Assembly: GCF_018448925.1 (NCBI RefSeq) | Contig: NZ_RCWE01000009.1 | Coordinates: 1 to 64,000, forward strand | Direction: 5' to 3' | DNA length: 64,000 bases | From: Photorhabdus akhurstii | GTDB lineage: Bacteria > Pseudomonadota > Gammaproteobacteria > Enterobacterales > Enterobacteriaceae | Shown here: positions 45,737 through 55,393 of the stretch, in pieces | Layout of the letters: each line of letters begins with the position of its first letter | Position numbering within the stretch: the stretch's first letter is position 1 | Program-made: the position numbers and the translations under genes | The notes under the pieces: generated by a model | The model's database searches: none | Told to the model about the DNA's origin: nothing | Seen by the model: the letters and a program-made list of their open reading frames with translations, nothing else

Positions 45737-46225
45737 GACCCGCTGCCAGCTTGGGAAAAAGATGCACTAATAGCCAAAGAGGCCGTAGAATCTGCCGGTA
45801 TTGGTGGTGCTATCGGCGGTAAAGCTTCAGTTGCTTCGATTGTTGGAGGAAATAAATCAACTAACATAGGGAAAGAAAGTAATGTACGTATTAATAGTGA
45901 ATCATCTGTAAGACCAAATAATCAGGTAACTATTCCTAAGTCACGAGTTGGACATATTTTCCGCAAAGCGGAAGGACACATTGCTGATACTCCTGAAAAC
46001 AGAAAATTAATATTGGATGTTGCAAATGATAAAACGGCTATTTTAGGTGGTGATCGTTATGGTAACAGTTGGTCTGCACGCACGTTGCCGGATGGAACTC
46101 AAGCTTGGGTTCAAACTCGTGGGGATACAGTAATAAATGCTGGGATAAATAATCCACCTAAATCATATGACCCTCAAACAGGACTATCTTCACTAAAACC
46201 AAGAGGTAGTAAAAATGGACAATAA
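45737..46225 (+). pseudogene. Displaced CdiA C-terminal toxin (cassette 6)
   Basis: The frame starts DPLPAWEKDALIAKEAVESA and GAIGGKASVASIVG, a 110-base copy of the pre-toxin end, then enters a new toxin of about 120 residues: GHIFRKAEGHIADTPENRK, GGDRYGNSWSARTLPDGTQ, WVQTRGDTVINAGIN. There is no secretion part; the in-frame ATG at 45701 lies inside the previous terminator. The GH...DTPENR pattern recurs in polymorphic toxins as I recall, probably nucleases, but I cannot name the activity. Confidence 0.75.
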
Positions 46226-46415
46226 GATGATTACAATAGAACAAGCTTACAAAGCTATGTTTTATTTTTTGGAGCATGAATACGAATTAACGAAGTCAGA
46301 TGATATCGGTTGTTTATTGGGATCAATGGATTGGACGATCTGGGATGATTCAATTGGCCCAGCAGACCCAGCTATGTGGGAAGATTGGCTAGCCGCAGTT
46401 AAACGGACTTTATAA
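46215..46415 (+). CDS. Immunity protein of cassette 6
   Basis: A 66-residue acidic protein whose ATG overlaps the toxin stop by 11 bases, with GAGG upstream (a second ATG is at 46227). It has ITIEQAYKAMFYFLEHEYE, SDDIGCLLGSMDW and DPAMWEDWL, a small family I have seen beside polymorphic toxins. Confidence 0.72.
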   Translation: MDNKMITIEQAYKAMFYFLEHEYELTKSDDIGCLLGSMDWTIWDDSIGPADPAMWEDWLAAVKRTL

Positions 46416-46425
46416 TAGATTAGAT

Positions 46426-46449
46426 CCCGACCAGAGAGTCGGGCTCTTT
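46426..46449 (+). terminator. Terminator after cassette 6
   Basis: CCCGAC and GTCGGG, 6-bp stem with a 6-base loop followed by CTCTTTC, 10 bases past the stop. Confidence 0.6.
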
Positions 46450-46680
46450 CCCTTCTTTGAATCTAGTTGTTTTGCAGTCATTACGATTACGGAGGCTACA
46501 GTGATAGAGGGAAGTTACCGCCAGCACCGCCGCTACCATCGGTTCCATGACTTATGGCGCAAAGGCTTTAGCCTTAGTCGGAAAGAGGATAACGTCAAAT
46601 GGATATAAGGTTCCCAATGGTTCTGAAAATGTAATTGCTAAAAGTAGGTTTAGCTCATCCAATAGTTCAGTCGCGCATCA

Positions 46681-47133
46681 ATCTGGAACAAATACAACAA
46701 ACTGAGCGCTGCGCAACGGGCAGAAATGTTGTCTCACTGTGCCGGGAATGGTGGGTTATGTACATTGACCTATCAGGCCGAAATGGAAGGTGGGACAAAA
46801 ACAGCGGATGCCATCAGTGGTCTGAGATGGATGTTTGGCCTGTCAGAAGAAGATACCCACCATATCAGCCAGTTTGTGACGGCAGAAAATCAAAACGATT
46901 TAAGGCTGCTGTATAACTCGTTGCCCGCTTGGGAAAAAGGTGCACTGATAGCCAAAGAGGCGGTAGAATCTGCCAGTATTGGTGGTGCTATCGGCGGTAA
47001 GGCTTCGGTTGCTTCGATTGTTAGGAAGAATAAACAACCTTATCAGCCGAATAAGGGTGCTGTTGGTAATATGGTAGAGTTTTTTAAACAACAAAGATTC
47101 ACTTTCTCTTTTTACTGGTTTTCCCTTTTTTAG
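46681..47133 (+). pseudogene. Truncated copy of the exoprotein C-terminal region (cassette 7)
   Basis: IWNKYNKLSAAQRAEML through KNKQPYQPNKGAVGNM repeats the exoprotein from about residue 1510 to 1640 at high identity. After VEFFKQ the sequence is unrelated and soon stops. No immunity gene follows. Just upstream, about 46515-46575 is a worn copy of the Ala-rich pre-toxin segment, and 46590-46710 in another frame (VPNGSENVIAKSRF) may be the tail of yet another cassette. Confidence 0.82.
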
Positions 47134-47998
47134 CGATCGCAAGCTACTTTTTTCGATGATTAGCCAAAAAGCATACCCCTCATTAATGTCAGATTTTTAA
47201 AAGGTGAAGAGTGATTACTCCTCCTATTCACAGCTATGTTTAATGCATGTATCGGAGGTTATTACCTCAGTTAATGTCACATTTACCTAACCTACCACCA
47301 CCATTTAAAAGCACAAATACAGAAATATTAAATTTTTTATTTAAGATTTAGATTTAGATTTAGATTTAGATTTAGATTTAGATTTAACTATAAGTGTGAT
47401 TTTTTAAAATGACAGTTAATTGCATTTAATCGAACTCCATTAACCGTTAACAAAGAATTGAAAAGAAATCACAACAAAAATAATATCATCCACACAAATT
47501 GATGTTTAAACGCTCTCTGCGTTATTTTACGAAGCCAGCCATAAAAATAACATAATAAAAAACGGGAAAAACGGTTAATCTTGCATGATTTAAGCCCTGA
47601 AAAAAGGGAATTATCCGAAAAATAACAAAGTGGTGTCTTTATATCATCAAGCTATTTACCAGTTGATTTATAAAGATAAAAAGCGAGGCTATTTAAATGT
47701 AAAACACAATATTCCATGATGATTAAAATTAATAAAAATCAGATGTTAACAGTGGTAAAAACCCGGTTAAAACCTGATGCCGATTAAAACAAAAGGTTAA
47801 AATAATCGCTTTTCATAACAGTTCAAAACCTGACTACTATAAAACCATTAGTGAAAAATGAGAAAAAATTGACTTTATTAATTCTTTTTTATCCGTAAAA
47901 AGACGGATGAAAATGTGAATCAGATAATCAAACAATATATTTAAAAAAATGAGCCGACTTTAATAATGTTTTTAACCGGCGAATAAATTAACATTAAC
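47134..47998. other. AT-rich spacer closing the CDI region
   Basis: About 865 bases with no protein-like frame on either strand. It contains a hexanucleotide repeat (47344-47385) and many short AT-rich stretches. No ATPase gene that could complete the neighbouring ABC importer is found here. Confidence 0.6.
47344..47385. repeat. Hexanucleotide tandem repeat, 7 perfect copies
   Basis: AGATTT is repeated seven times without error (42 bases). Its position between the end of the cassette chain and the ABC genes shows no reading frame, so phase variation of a protein is not evident. Confidence 0.95.
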
Positions 47999-48027
47999 AA
48001 TCTCCCTATCGTTAAAATAGGGAGATT
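47999..48027 (-). terminator. Stem-loop after the ABC permease genes
   Basis: AATCTCCCTAT and ATAGGGAGATT form a perfect 11-bp stem with a 7-base loop, 31 bases past the permease stop on the minus strand. The T run is weak. Confidence 0.6.
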
Positions 48028-48057
48028 ATATCTTAGATAATTAAGTAAAGAGAAAAA

Positions 48058-48801
48058 CTAACATTGGGGAGCCAACACTAATTTTTCTTTTCGCCAGAAA
48101 CGGAAAAGAGATATTTTCCTACGTTGTAGAGTGAAGCGACGAACAAGATAGTTTGCTGTCAATTCCAGTGCCAAACACATCACGAAATAAATTAACGCGA
48201 CAAATAAAAAGACTTCTGTCGGGTAAACCATGCTGCGGTTATTAACCTGAGTCGCCAGAAATGACAGTTCCGCCACGCCAACGATATAAGCCAGAGAGGT
48301 ATCTTTTATCAGCGCAATCCACTGATTAATAAAGGAAGGTACCATCATACGCAACGCTTGTGGCAACACAATGTACCAAAGTACCTGCCAGCGATTGAAA
48401 CCTAATGATAGCCCTGCTTGCCACTGACCGGCGCCAATCGCAATAATCCCCGCTTTCACCCCATGAGCCAAGTAAGCCGATGTGATCAACGCCAGAGCGC
48501 AAACCACTGTGGTAATTTCTGGAATTTCCATACCAAGCATCACCGGCAACAGGAAGTAAGTCCAGAAAATCAACATAATGACGGGAATTGCCCGGAAAAA
48601 GCCCAACACTGCCGCTAACAGGTTAACCCAGAAGCCTTTCAGCATTGCCAAAGCAATACCGGCAACCGTACCCAATACAATTGAAATCGCCCCAGCCATC
48701 AGGCTAATAACCACTGTCAACGCCGCCCCTTCAAGAGGACCATCAGGAAACGTACCTAACAGTAGATAGCGCCAGTTTTCTACAATGACTGAAAAATCCA
48801 T
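48058..48801 (-). CDS. Polar amino-acid ABC transporter permease (second)
   Basis: The 247-residue protein has five hydrophobic segments and the HisMQ/GltJK-type permease pattern, including the EAA loop LSLGFNRWQVLWYIVLPQALRMMVPSF (given in part: ALRMMVPSFINQW). It follows the first permease after one base, so the two form a heterodimer. The genes encode no ATPase, so a shared GltL/GlnQ-type ATPase from elsewhere is needed. Confidence 0.88.
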   Translation of the reverse strand: MDFSVIVENWRYLLLGTFPDGPLEGAALTVVISLMAGAISIVLGTVAGIALAMLKGFWVNLLAAVLGFFRAIPVIMLIFWTYFLLPVMLGMEIPEITTVVCALALITSAYLAHGVKAGIIAIGAGQWQAGLSLGFNRWQVLWYIVLPQALRMMVPSFINQWIALIKDTSLAYIVGVAELSFLATQVNNRSMVYPTEVFLFVALIYFVMCLALELTANYLVRRFTLQRRKISLFRFWRKEKLVLAPQC

Positions 48802-48802
48802 T

Positions 48803-49540
48803 TTAATGTCCTCTCGCTATAGCTTGTTGTTGACGCCATTGCCCCCAGCCTTCCATGACGGCAATGGTGGCGATATATAGCACTGTCGCCACACCGAATG
48901 CTTCAAATGTTTTCAATGTTTCGGTTTCTACTTGACGCGAAGCATATGACAACTCAGCCACGCCAATTGCCATTGTCAGTGACGAGTTTTTCACAATGTT
49001 CATATATTGTCCCAGCAATGGCGGCGTTGCGATCTTCAACGCTTGCGGCAACACCACATAACGCATTGCCTGCCAGCCGGTAAGTCCCAATGCATGAGCT
49101 GCATACTTTTGCCCACGCCCTACCCCCTGAATACCAGCACGTAGCTCCTCCGCTACAAATGGTGCTGAATAGAGGGTTAAGCCAATAAATCCAGCCAGGA
49201 ATTCGAATGAAGGCCAGACCAATGATAGACCTAACAAATTAATTTCATGAGGCGTGTTCAGCCAAAGCATCACCTCTTGCGGCAGTATTTGCCCTGAGGC
49301 GAAATACCAGAAAAACAGTTGCACCAGCAAAGGCGTATTGCGAAATAGCGTGGTGTAAGCAGTTACCGACCAACGGAGAATTTTCAGTTGGCTATCACGG
49401 GCAGCAGCCAGTGCAAACCCTAGCAAGGTGGAAGCTACAACGGTACAAGCGGATATCCACAGCGTAATCAGGAAACCTTGCCAAAGCCACCCCAAGTATT
49501 GGGGAGCAAGCAACTGTTCTGTAACAAATAACTCAAACAT
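48803..49540 (-). CDS. Polar amino-acid ABC transporter permease (first)
   Basis: A 245-residue permease of the same family, with FRNTPLLVQLFFWYF and the EAA loop ALGLTGWQAMRYVVLPQALK, followed by TPPLLGQYMNIVKNSSL. The layout resembles GltJ of the glutamate/aspartate importer. It lies 79 bases downstream of the binding-protein gene, behind a hairpin. Confidence 0.88.
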   Translation of the reverse strand: MFELFVTEQLLAPQYLGWLWQGFLITLWISACTVVASTLLGFALAAARDSQLKILRWSVTAYTTLFRNTPLLVQLFFWYFASGQILPQEVMLWLNTPHEINLLGLSLVWPSFEFLAGFIGLTLYSAPFVAEELRAGIQGVGRGQKYAAHALGLTGWQAMRYVVLPQALKIATPPLLGQYMNIVKNSSLTMAIGVAELSYASRQVETETLKTFEAFGVATVLYIATIAVMEGWGQWRQQQAIARGH

Positions 49541-49573
49541 ATCTTACGATTACCAGGTATTACCAATGACAAA

Positions 49574-49595
49574 GCCCCGCAACAACAGGCGAGGC
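49574..49595 (-). terminator. Attenuating hairpin between binding-protein and permease genes
   Basis: GCCTCGC and GCGGGGC (minus strand; one G-U pair) with an 8-base loop, followed by TTTGTC. It would let the binding protein be made in excess of the permeases. Confidence 0.5.
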
Positions 49596-49619
49596 TAGTT
49601 ACCAAGGGTTTATCACTTA

Positions 49620-50456
49620 TTAGGACTCTGTTTGCTGCTCCAACGGCGCAAACTTAAAGTCACCTCGCGGTTGGGCGGACTTAGTTTCCGGGCCAAACCA
49701 ACGGTTATAAATTTCCGCGGCTTCACCCTCTTTTTCCAGTTTCAGCAAAGTTTGATTCACCGCCTCAACCAAGCGCTCTTGTCCTTTCGCCGCAGCCACT
49801 GCCTGATATTCACGGGTGATGCTAAAAGGAGAGATCTCAAACTCGGCTTTCTGGGCTTCCGGTACATTAGCCAGCAGACCGACTAACTTAGCATCATCCT
49901 GCGTGATGGCTTGCACATTGCCGTTACGTAGCGCAGCAAAGGCCAGAGGCGTGTCGTCATACGAGATCACTTTGGCTGTCGGATAATGCTCGCGCAGTGT
50001 AATCTCCTGTACTGTTCCTTTATCAGCGCCGATACGTAAGTTTTTGATGTCTTCGGGCGATTTTAAAACACCTTTACGGGCAATAAATTTTTGCCCGGTG
50101 GCAAAATAAGGGATTGAAAAATCAACTTGTTTAGCACGTTCATTAGTGACGGTAAAGTTGGCGGCAATCAAGTCAACTTTCTTTGATGCCAACAGAGGTA
50201 AACGGTTTGCCGGGTTAGTCGGACGCAGCTCTAATTTAACACCCAGATCATTGGCAATCGCGTTTGCGATATCCACATCATAACCCGCCAGTTTTTTGGT
50301 CTGCGGATCAATAAAACCAAACGGCGGGTTACTGTCGAAAACAGCGATCCGCACTGTGCCGGCTTTTTTAATATCATCCAGTTTATCCGCTTTCGCGGCA
50401 CCGGTAACCAGTGCTAACCCAGCCAATAACGTCGTAATAAGAATACGAGATTTCAT
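49620..50456 (-). CDS. Polar amino-acid ABC transporter solute-binding protein
   Basis: The 278-residue protein has a signal peptide (MKSRILITTLLAGLALVTGAA, cut near AKA-DK) and the family-3 binding fold: VRIAVFDSNPPFGFIDP, LAGYDVDIANAIAND, VDLIAANFTVTNERAKQVDFS. The ligand is likely glutamate, aspartate or another polar amino acid. It heads a unit with two permeases. A 130-base piece of a near-identical gene remains at 34623. Confidence 0.9.
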   Translation of the reverse strand: MKSRILITTLLAGLALVTGAAKADKLDDIKKAGTVRIAVFDSNPPFGFIDPQTKKLAGYDVDIANAIANDLGVKLELRPTNPANRLPLLASKKVDLIAANFTVTNERAKQVDFSIPYFATGQKFIARKGVLKSPEDIKNLRIGADKGTVQEITLREHYPTAKVISYDDTPLAFAALRNGNVQAITQDDAKLVGLLANVPEAQKAEFEISPFSITREYQAVAAAKGQERLVEAVNQTLLKLEKEGEAAEIYNRWFGPETKSAQPRGDFKFAPLEQQTES

Positions 50457-50570
50457 TAAACACCCCTGACGGTAATTAATTCTTTATTAATCATCACAAG
50501 CTATCAATTTCACTATAGTGCATGAAATAATATAAATAACTATATTTATAACTATTAAGAATTATTAGAC

Positions 50571-50599
50571 AAAAAAATGCTGGCAATAATACCAGCATT
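50571..50599 (-). terminator. Intrinsic terminator of the pst-phoU operon
   Basis: AATGCTGG and CCAGCATT form an 8-bp stem with an 8-base loop, followed on the minus strand by five more T, just past the phoU stop. Confidence 0.88.
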
Positions 50600-50608
50600 G
50601 TCAGCAAG

Positions 50609-51328
50609 TTACTCGTTATCTTTCGTCAACAGCTTTTCCAGTTCATCACCACCTACATGCCGGAAATCCTGCCCTTTAACATAGTAGAAAATGAATTCAC
50701 AAATGTTCTGACAACGATCGCCAATCCGTTCGATAGAACGGGCACAAAGCAGGACGGTCAGTACACTTGGGATGGTTCGGGGATCTTCCATCATATAAGT
50801 CATAAGCTGGCGGACAACACCTTCATACTCTTTATCCACCTTTTTATCTTCGTGATAGATCCGAATCGCTTCTTCCACATCCATGCGGGCAAAAGCATCT
50901 AAAACATCGTGCAGCATCTGGATGGTGTGGCAGCCAAGGGATTCCAAGCTAACCAACAGGGGTTGATGCTGATGTGAGAATTTCTCAAGTGCCGTCTGGC
51001 AAATTTTATTCGCCACATCACCGATTCTTTCCAACTCAGCAATGGTTTTCGAAATTGACATAATCAGCCTTAGATCACTGGCCGTCGGCTGGCGCTTAGC
51101 AATGATGCGAACACACGCTTCATCAATCGCCACTTCCATCATATTGACCTTATGGTCATCCTCAATCACTTCACGCGCCAATGCGGCATCCTGATTGTGC
51201 ATCGCGGTAATCGCTTTGGTGAGTTGCTCCTCCACCAGTCCACCCATTGCCATCAGTTCGGTACGGATATGTGCCAGTTCAGCGTTAAACTGACCAGAAA
51301 TATGTTTATTGAGATTCAGATTGTCCAT
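50609..51328 (-). CDS. phoU: Phosphate signalling regulator PhoU
   Basis: From ATG 51328 ([18 protein letters not shown]) the protein is 239 residues and matches E. coli PhoU. It contains two three-helix PhoU repeats, with the metal-binding segments [12 protein letters not shown] and [12 protein letters not shown]. PhoU links Pst to PhoR/PhoB and dampens the Pho response. The frame is open to 51346, but the E. coli start and GGGG before ATG 51328 favour the shorter form. Last gene of pstSCAB-phoU. Confidence 0.95.
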   Translation of the reverse strand: MDNLNLNKHISGQFNAELAHIRTELMAMGGLVEEQLTKAITAMHNQDAALAREVIEDDHKVNMMEVAIDEACVRIIAKRQPTASDLRLIMSISKTIAELERIGDVANKICQTALEKFSHQHQPLLVSLESLGCHTIQMLHDVLDAFARMDVEEAIRIYHEDKKVDKEYEGVVRQLMTYMMEDPRTIPSVLTVLLCARSIERIGDRCQNICEFIFYYVKGQDFRHVGGDELEKLLTKDNE

Positions 51329-51342
51329 GCTACGCCCCGTAA

Positions 51343-52119
51343 TCAACCATAACGACCGGTAATATAGTCTTCCGTTTGTTTCATTTTTGGTGTGGTAAAC
51401 AATGTGTCTGTATCACTAAATTCAATTAATTCACCAAGGTACATAAACGCAGTGTGGTCTGAACAACGCGCGGCCTGTTGCATATTATGCGTCACAATCA
51501 CCACGGTATATTCAGATTTCAATTCGCTGATCAACTCTTCAATACGACCGGTAGAAATCGGGTCGAGGGCTGAGCAAGGTTCATCCAACAGTAAAACTTC
51601 TGGACGAATCGCAATGCCACGCGCAATGCACAAACGTTGCTGTTGCCCGCCAGATAGACTGTATCCGCTTTGATATAGCTTATCCCGGGTTTCATTCCAT
51701 AATGCCGCTTTCGTCAAAGCCCATTGAACACGTTCATCCATTTCCGCTCTGGAGAGTTTTTCAAATAGACGGACACCAAACGCGATATTGTCGTAAATAG
51801 ACATCGGAAATGGCGTTGGTTTCTGGAATACCATGCCAACTTTGGCTCGTAGCAGCGCCACGTCCTGTTTATCAGTCAGGATATTATTGCCATCCAGCAA
51901 AATTTCACCTTCCGCCCGCTGTTCACCATACAGTTCATACATTTTGTTGAACGTCCGTAACAACGTAGACTTACCGCAACCCGACGGGCCGATAAAAGCG
52001 GTCACTTTATTCTTTGCAATATTCAACGTTATGTTTTTCAGCGCGTGAAATTTGCCATAGTAAAAGTTCAGATTGTGGACCTGAATTTTGCTGCTAGCGA
52101 TATCATTAACTATGCTCAT
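51343..52119 (-). CDS. pstB: Phosphate ABC transporter ATPase PstB
   Basis: The 258-residue ABC ATPase has Walker [10 protein letters not shown] (44-52), Q-loop [12 protein letters not shown], signature LSGGQQQR, Walker [13 protein letters not shown] and the switch His in VTHNMQQ. It powers phosphate import through PstC/PstA. It lies 26 bases after pstA and 14 bases before the phoU start. Confidence 0.97.
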   Translation of the reverse strand: MSIVNDIASSKIQVHNLNFYYGKFHALKNITLNIAKNKVTAFIGPSGCGKSTLLRTFNKMYELYGEQRAEGEILLDGNNILTDKQDVALLRAKVGMVFQKPTPFPMSIYDNIAFGVRLFEKLSRAEMDERVQWALTKAALWNETRDKLYQSGYSLSGGQQQRLCIARGIAIRPEVLLLDEPCSALDPISTGRIEELISELKSEYTVVIVTHNMQQAARCSDHTAFMYLGELIEFSDTDTLFTTPKMKQTEDYITGRYG

Positions 52120-52145
52120 TTACTTCTCTCTGTTGAAAATATCAG

Positions 52146-53030
52146 TCAGTGCTTTTTCTTGGCAAACAGCACACGCGCCACAATGTTAATCAGCAATACA
52201 CACAGGGTGATCAATAATACGCCCGCCCACGCCAGTTGCTGCCATTCGGAGAATGGACTCATGGCAAATTTAAAGATGGTGACCGGTAAGTTCGCAATTG
52301 GCTGGCTTAGATCGGTACTCCAGAATTGATTGGAAAGGGAGGTGAACAGCAATGGCGCCGTCTCTCCGGCAATTCGGGCAATAGCCAGCAGTACACCGGT
52401 GATAATGCCGGATACCGACGCTTTCAACGTAATGGCTGAAATCATCTTCCACTTCGGTGTACCTAAGGCATAAGCGGCTTCGCGCAGGCTATCAGGAACC
52501 AGTTTTAACATGTTTTCCGTGGTTCTGATCACAATCGGCACCTGTAACAACGCCAAAGCAATCACCCCCGCCCAACCGGAAAAGTGCTGCATTTTCGTTA
52601 CAACGACAGTGTAAACGAATAAACCGACGACAATAGAAGGGGCTGACAGCAAAATATCGTTTATAAAGCGGATCACCTCTGCCAGCCATGAGCGGCGACC
52701 ATATTCCGCCAAATAGATACCCGCCATGATCCCCAGAGGCGTACCGATAACCGTCGCCCACAGGATCAATAATCCACTGCCGACAATGGCATTTGCCAAG
52801 CCGCCGCCTTCCGTATTCGGTGGTGGCGTCATTTCGGTGAATAACGCCAATGACATGCCGTCGAAACCTTTGGTGACGGTCGAAAACAGAATCCACACCA
52901 GCCAGAACAGGCCAAACAGCATGGTCGCCATTGATAACAGTAGCGCGAAGCGATTTTTTTGACGACGCCATGCCTGTTTACGGCTACGTACATCTACATC
53001 AGTAGGCTTTTGTCTATCTATGGTTGCCAT
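52146..53030 (-). CDS. pstA: Phosphate ABC transporter permease PstA
   Basis: I take ATG 53030 ([13 protein letters not shown]), seven bases after GAGGGG, giving 294 residues; an ATG at 53045 overlaps pstC further. Six hydrophobic segments and the conserved [21 protein letters not shown] coupling loop. It forms the channel with PstC. Confidence 0.95.
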   Translation of the reverse strand: MATIDRQKPTDVDVRSRKQAWRRQKNRFALLLSMATMLFGLFWLVWILFSTVTKGFDGMSLALFTEMTPPPNTEGGGLANAIVGSGLLILWATVIGTPLGIMAGIYLAEYGRRSWLAEVIRFINDILLSAPSIVVGLFVYTVVVTKMQHFSGWAGVIALALLQVPIVIRTTENMLKLVPDSLREAAYALGTPKWKMISAITLKASVSGIITGVLLAIARIAGETAPLLFTSLSNQFWSTDLSQPIANLPVTIFKFAMSPFSEWQQLAWAGVLLITLCVLLINIVARVLFAKKKH

Positions 53031-53031
53031 A

Positions 53032-53988
53032 TCAGCGCCCCTCATTCTTCGCCAGACGCATAATCATCAATTTCGACAGCGCCAGCACAATGAAGGTGAT
53101 TACAAATAGAATCAGACCGAGTTCCATCAATGCTGCGGTATGCAAACCAGACTCTGCTTCCGCGAATTCGTTCGCCAGCGCAGAAGTGATGCTGTTACCG
53201 GGCATAAACAGTGAAAAACTGTCGAGCTGGTAGGTATTACCGATGATAAAAGTCACCGCCATCGTTTCCCCCAACGCACGACCAAGGCCCAACATGACAC
53301 CGCCAATTACCCCATTTCGGGTGTAAGGCAACACGATGTGCCAGATCACTTCCCAAGTCGTACAACCGATACCATAAGCGGATTCTTTCATCATCACCGG
53401 CGTTTGTTCGAAAACATCACGCATAACCGAGGCGATATAAGGAATAATCATGATAGCGAGAATGACGCCTGCGGCCAGAATACCGATACCAAAGGCAGGG
53501 CCGGAGAATAATTCCCCCACAATCGGCATACTGCCGAGGAGATTGCCGACAGGCTGCTGGAAATAGGCGGCAAATAGCGGCGCAAAAACAAACAACCCCC
53601 ACATGCCATACACAATACTTGGGATGGCGGCCAGTAACTCAATGGCAATACCGAGCGGACGTTTCAGCCAGTTAGGCGCCAGTTCCGTTAGGAACAGAGC
53701 AATCCCAAAACTGACAGGCACGGCGATAATCAACGCAATCAGCGAAGTCACCAACGTACCGTAAATCGGTATTAAGGCGCCAAATTGCTCTGCCGGGGCA
53801 TCCCACGCTTTCTGCCAGAGGAAAGAGATGCCAAACTGCTGAATACTAGGCCAGGAGGCAATAATCAGCGAGATAATGATGCCTCCTAACAAAAATAAAG
53901 TTATCAGCGCAGCTAGCCTAACCAGTGCGCCGAAAATAATATCGCCATTTTTACTGGGTGCTTTCATTGCCGTTTTTTGTTCGGCCAT
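53032..53988 (-). CDS. pstC: Phosphate ABC transporter permease PstC
   Basis: From ATG 53988 ([19 protein letters not shown]) the product is 318 residues and aligns with the E. coli start; ATG 54003 is the alternative. Six hydrophobic segments and the loop [21 protein letters not shown]. It follows pstS after a 148-base gap that contains a hairpin and a tandem repeat. Confidence 0.95.
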   Translation of the reverse strand: MAEQKTAMKAPSKNGDIIFGALVRLAALITLFLLGGIIISLIIASWPSIQQFGISFLWQKAWDAPAEQFGALIPIYGTLVTSLIALIIAVPVSFGIALFLTELAPNWLKRPLGIAIELLAAIPSIVYGMWGLFVFAPLFAAYFQQPVGNLLGSMPIVGELFSGPAFGIGILAAGVILAIMIIPYIASVMRDVFEQTPVMMKESAYGIGCTTWEVIWHIVLPYTRNGVIGGVMLGLGRALGETMAVTFIIGNTYQLDSFSLFMPGNSITSALANEFAEAESGLHTAALMELGLILFVITFIVLALSKLMIMRLAKNEGR

Positions 53989-54013
53989 AGAGCTTATTCT
54001 CATTCGGGGTTAA

Positions 54014-54035
54014 CTCCCTCCTTAAATGGAGGGAG
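54014..54035. other. Stable hairpin between pstS and pstC
   Basis: CTCCCTCC and GGAGGGAG form a perfect 8-bp stem with a 6-base loop, 26 bases before the pstC ATG. With no T run it is more likely a processing or stability hairpin that raises pstS mRNA relative to pstCAB. One arm (GGAGGGAG) also resembles a ribosome site. Confidence 0.5.
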
Positions 54036-54063
54036 AAATTAAAACGACAAATTTAATCGATAT

Positions 54064-54127
54064 TTAAAACGATCGATCTTTAAAGCGATCGATATTCAAA
54101 ACAATCGACAGTTAAAACAATCACTAT
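54064..54127. repeat. 16-bp tandem repeat, four copies, between pstS and pstC
   Basis: Four consecutive 16-base units: TTAAAACGATCGATCT, TTAAAGCGATCGATAT, TCAAAACAATCGACAG, TTAAAACAATCACTAT. A worn fifth unit precedes them (54048-54063). The CGATCG core makes each unit partly self-complementary. The repeat ends nine bases before the pstS stop codon, read from the minus strand. Confidence 0.85.
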
Positions 54128-54136
54128 CAACACGAC

Positions 54137-55177
54137 TTAATACAGGGCTTTACCATTGCTATCTTTTATCTGGGTTTTCCAAGCGGCGCGAACTTGCTCA
54201 ATCACCTCTTTGGGCAGAGTGGCATAATCCAGATCCTTTGCCTGTTTACTGCCTTTCTCATAAGCCCAATCAAAGAATTTCAATACTTCCGCCCCTTTCA
54301 CTGCATCTTTTTGCTGTTTATGAACCAGAACAAATGTGGTGGAAGTCATCGGCCACGCATTTTCACCTTGTTGGTTTGTTAAATCCTGAGCAAAGGTTTT
54401 ATGCCATTCCGCTTTCTTCGCTGCGGCACTGAAACTCTCTTCTGTCGGGCTAACCACGTTACCGTTAGCAGATACCAGTTTGGTATAAGCCAAATGATTC
54501 TGTTTCGCGTAAGCATATTCAACATAACCAATGGAACCCGTCAGACGCTGAACAAATGCGGCAACCCCATCATTACCTTTACCGCCTAAACCAATAGGCC
54601 AGCTTACGGTGGAACTGGCGCCAACTTTTTCTTGCCACTCTTTATTCACTTTAGAGAGGTAGCTAGTAAATACAAAGGAGGTACCGGAACCGTCAGCACG
54701 ACGTATCACAGCAATATCTTGCTCCGGAAGTTTGACTCCCGGATTTAATTGCGTAATTGCTGGATCATTCCACTTTCTCACTCTACCTAAATAAATATCA
54801 GCCACCGTTTTACCATCCAGTGTCAATTCACCGGCTTTAATCCCTGGGATATTGACCGCCAGTACCACCCCACCGATGACTGTCGGGAACTGAAACAGAC
54901 CATCAGCAGCTAACTTTTCATCGGATAAAGGGGCATCGGAAGCACCGAAATCAACGGTGTTTGCCAGAATTTGTTTTACACCGCCGGAAGAACCAATGCC
55001 TTGATAATTGACTTTATTACCTGTCTCTTTTTGATAAGAATCCGCCCACTTGGCATACACCGGCGCAGGAAATGTCGCACCTGCCCCGGTTAAGCTAGTG
55101 GCAGCAAATACAGACAAGGTTGTCAAAGAAAACGTCGCTGCCATTATGCCGGCTACGGTGGTACGCATCAGTTTCAT
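54137..55177 (-). CDS. pstS: Phosphate-binding protein PstS
   Basis: From ATG 55177, directly behind AGGAGGGATT, the product is 346 residues with a signal peptide ([18 protein letters not shown] ... VFA, then [19 protein letters not shown]). Phosphate-binding segments are [24 protein letters not shown] and RADGSGTSF. It captures phosphate in the periplasm. The frame runs upstream to 55210 but the ribosome site decides the start. Pho boxes lie upstream. Confidence 0.97.
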   Translation of the reverse strand: MKLMRTTVAGIMAATFSLTTLSVFAATSLTGAGATFPAPVYAKWADSYQKETGNKVNYQGIGSSGGVKQILANTVDFGASDAPLSDEKLAADGLFQFPTVIGGVVLAVNIPGIKAGELTLDGKTVADIYLGRVRKWNDPAITQLNPGVKLPEQDIAVIRRADGSGTSFVFTSYLSKVNKEWQEKVGASSTVSWPIGLGGKGNDGVAAFVQRLTGSIGYVEYAYAKQNHLAYTKLVSANGNVVSPTEESFSAAAKKAEWHKTFAQDLTNQQGENAWPMTSTTFVLVHKQQKDAVKGAEVLKFFDWAYEKGSKQAKDLDYATLPKEVIEQVRAAWKTQIKDSNGKALY

Positions 55178-55288
55178 AATCCCTCCTAATGGGATATTGA
55201 GAATCAACAAAGAAATCTATTCGTCAAATTCAAAATAAGGTGCAGGAGGGAAAATAGATTAATTTAATTACAGCAAAATGTCTCAATT

Positions 55289-55306
55289 ATGACATTTTTA
55301 TGACAG
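55289..55306 (-). promoter_or_regulatory. Pho box of the pst operon
   Basis: CTGTCATAAAAATGTCAT on the minus strand, two 7-base PhoB half-sites with an AT spacer, 112 bases before pstS. This fits PhoB-activated transcription under phosphate limitation. Confidence 0.8.
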
Positions 55307-55329
55307 CGCAATGGTCGCTTAACCTGAGA

Positions 55330-55347
55330 CTGACATAAAACTGTCAT
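55330..55347 (+). promoter_or_regulatory. Second Pho box-like site
   Basis: CTGACATAAAACTGTCAT matches the Pho box but points away from pstS (plus strand). It may be an accessory PhoB site; no plus-strand gene lies downstream. Confidence 0.5.
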
Positions 55348-55393
55348 CTCCACACACCGTTAAAATCGAATATAGGAGATGATTATCAAGCCG

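Noticed and set aside
54064-54127. 16-bp repeats as a CRISPR array
   Set aside because: Units are directly joined with no spacers and vary in sequence; it is a simple tandem repeat.
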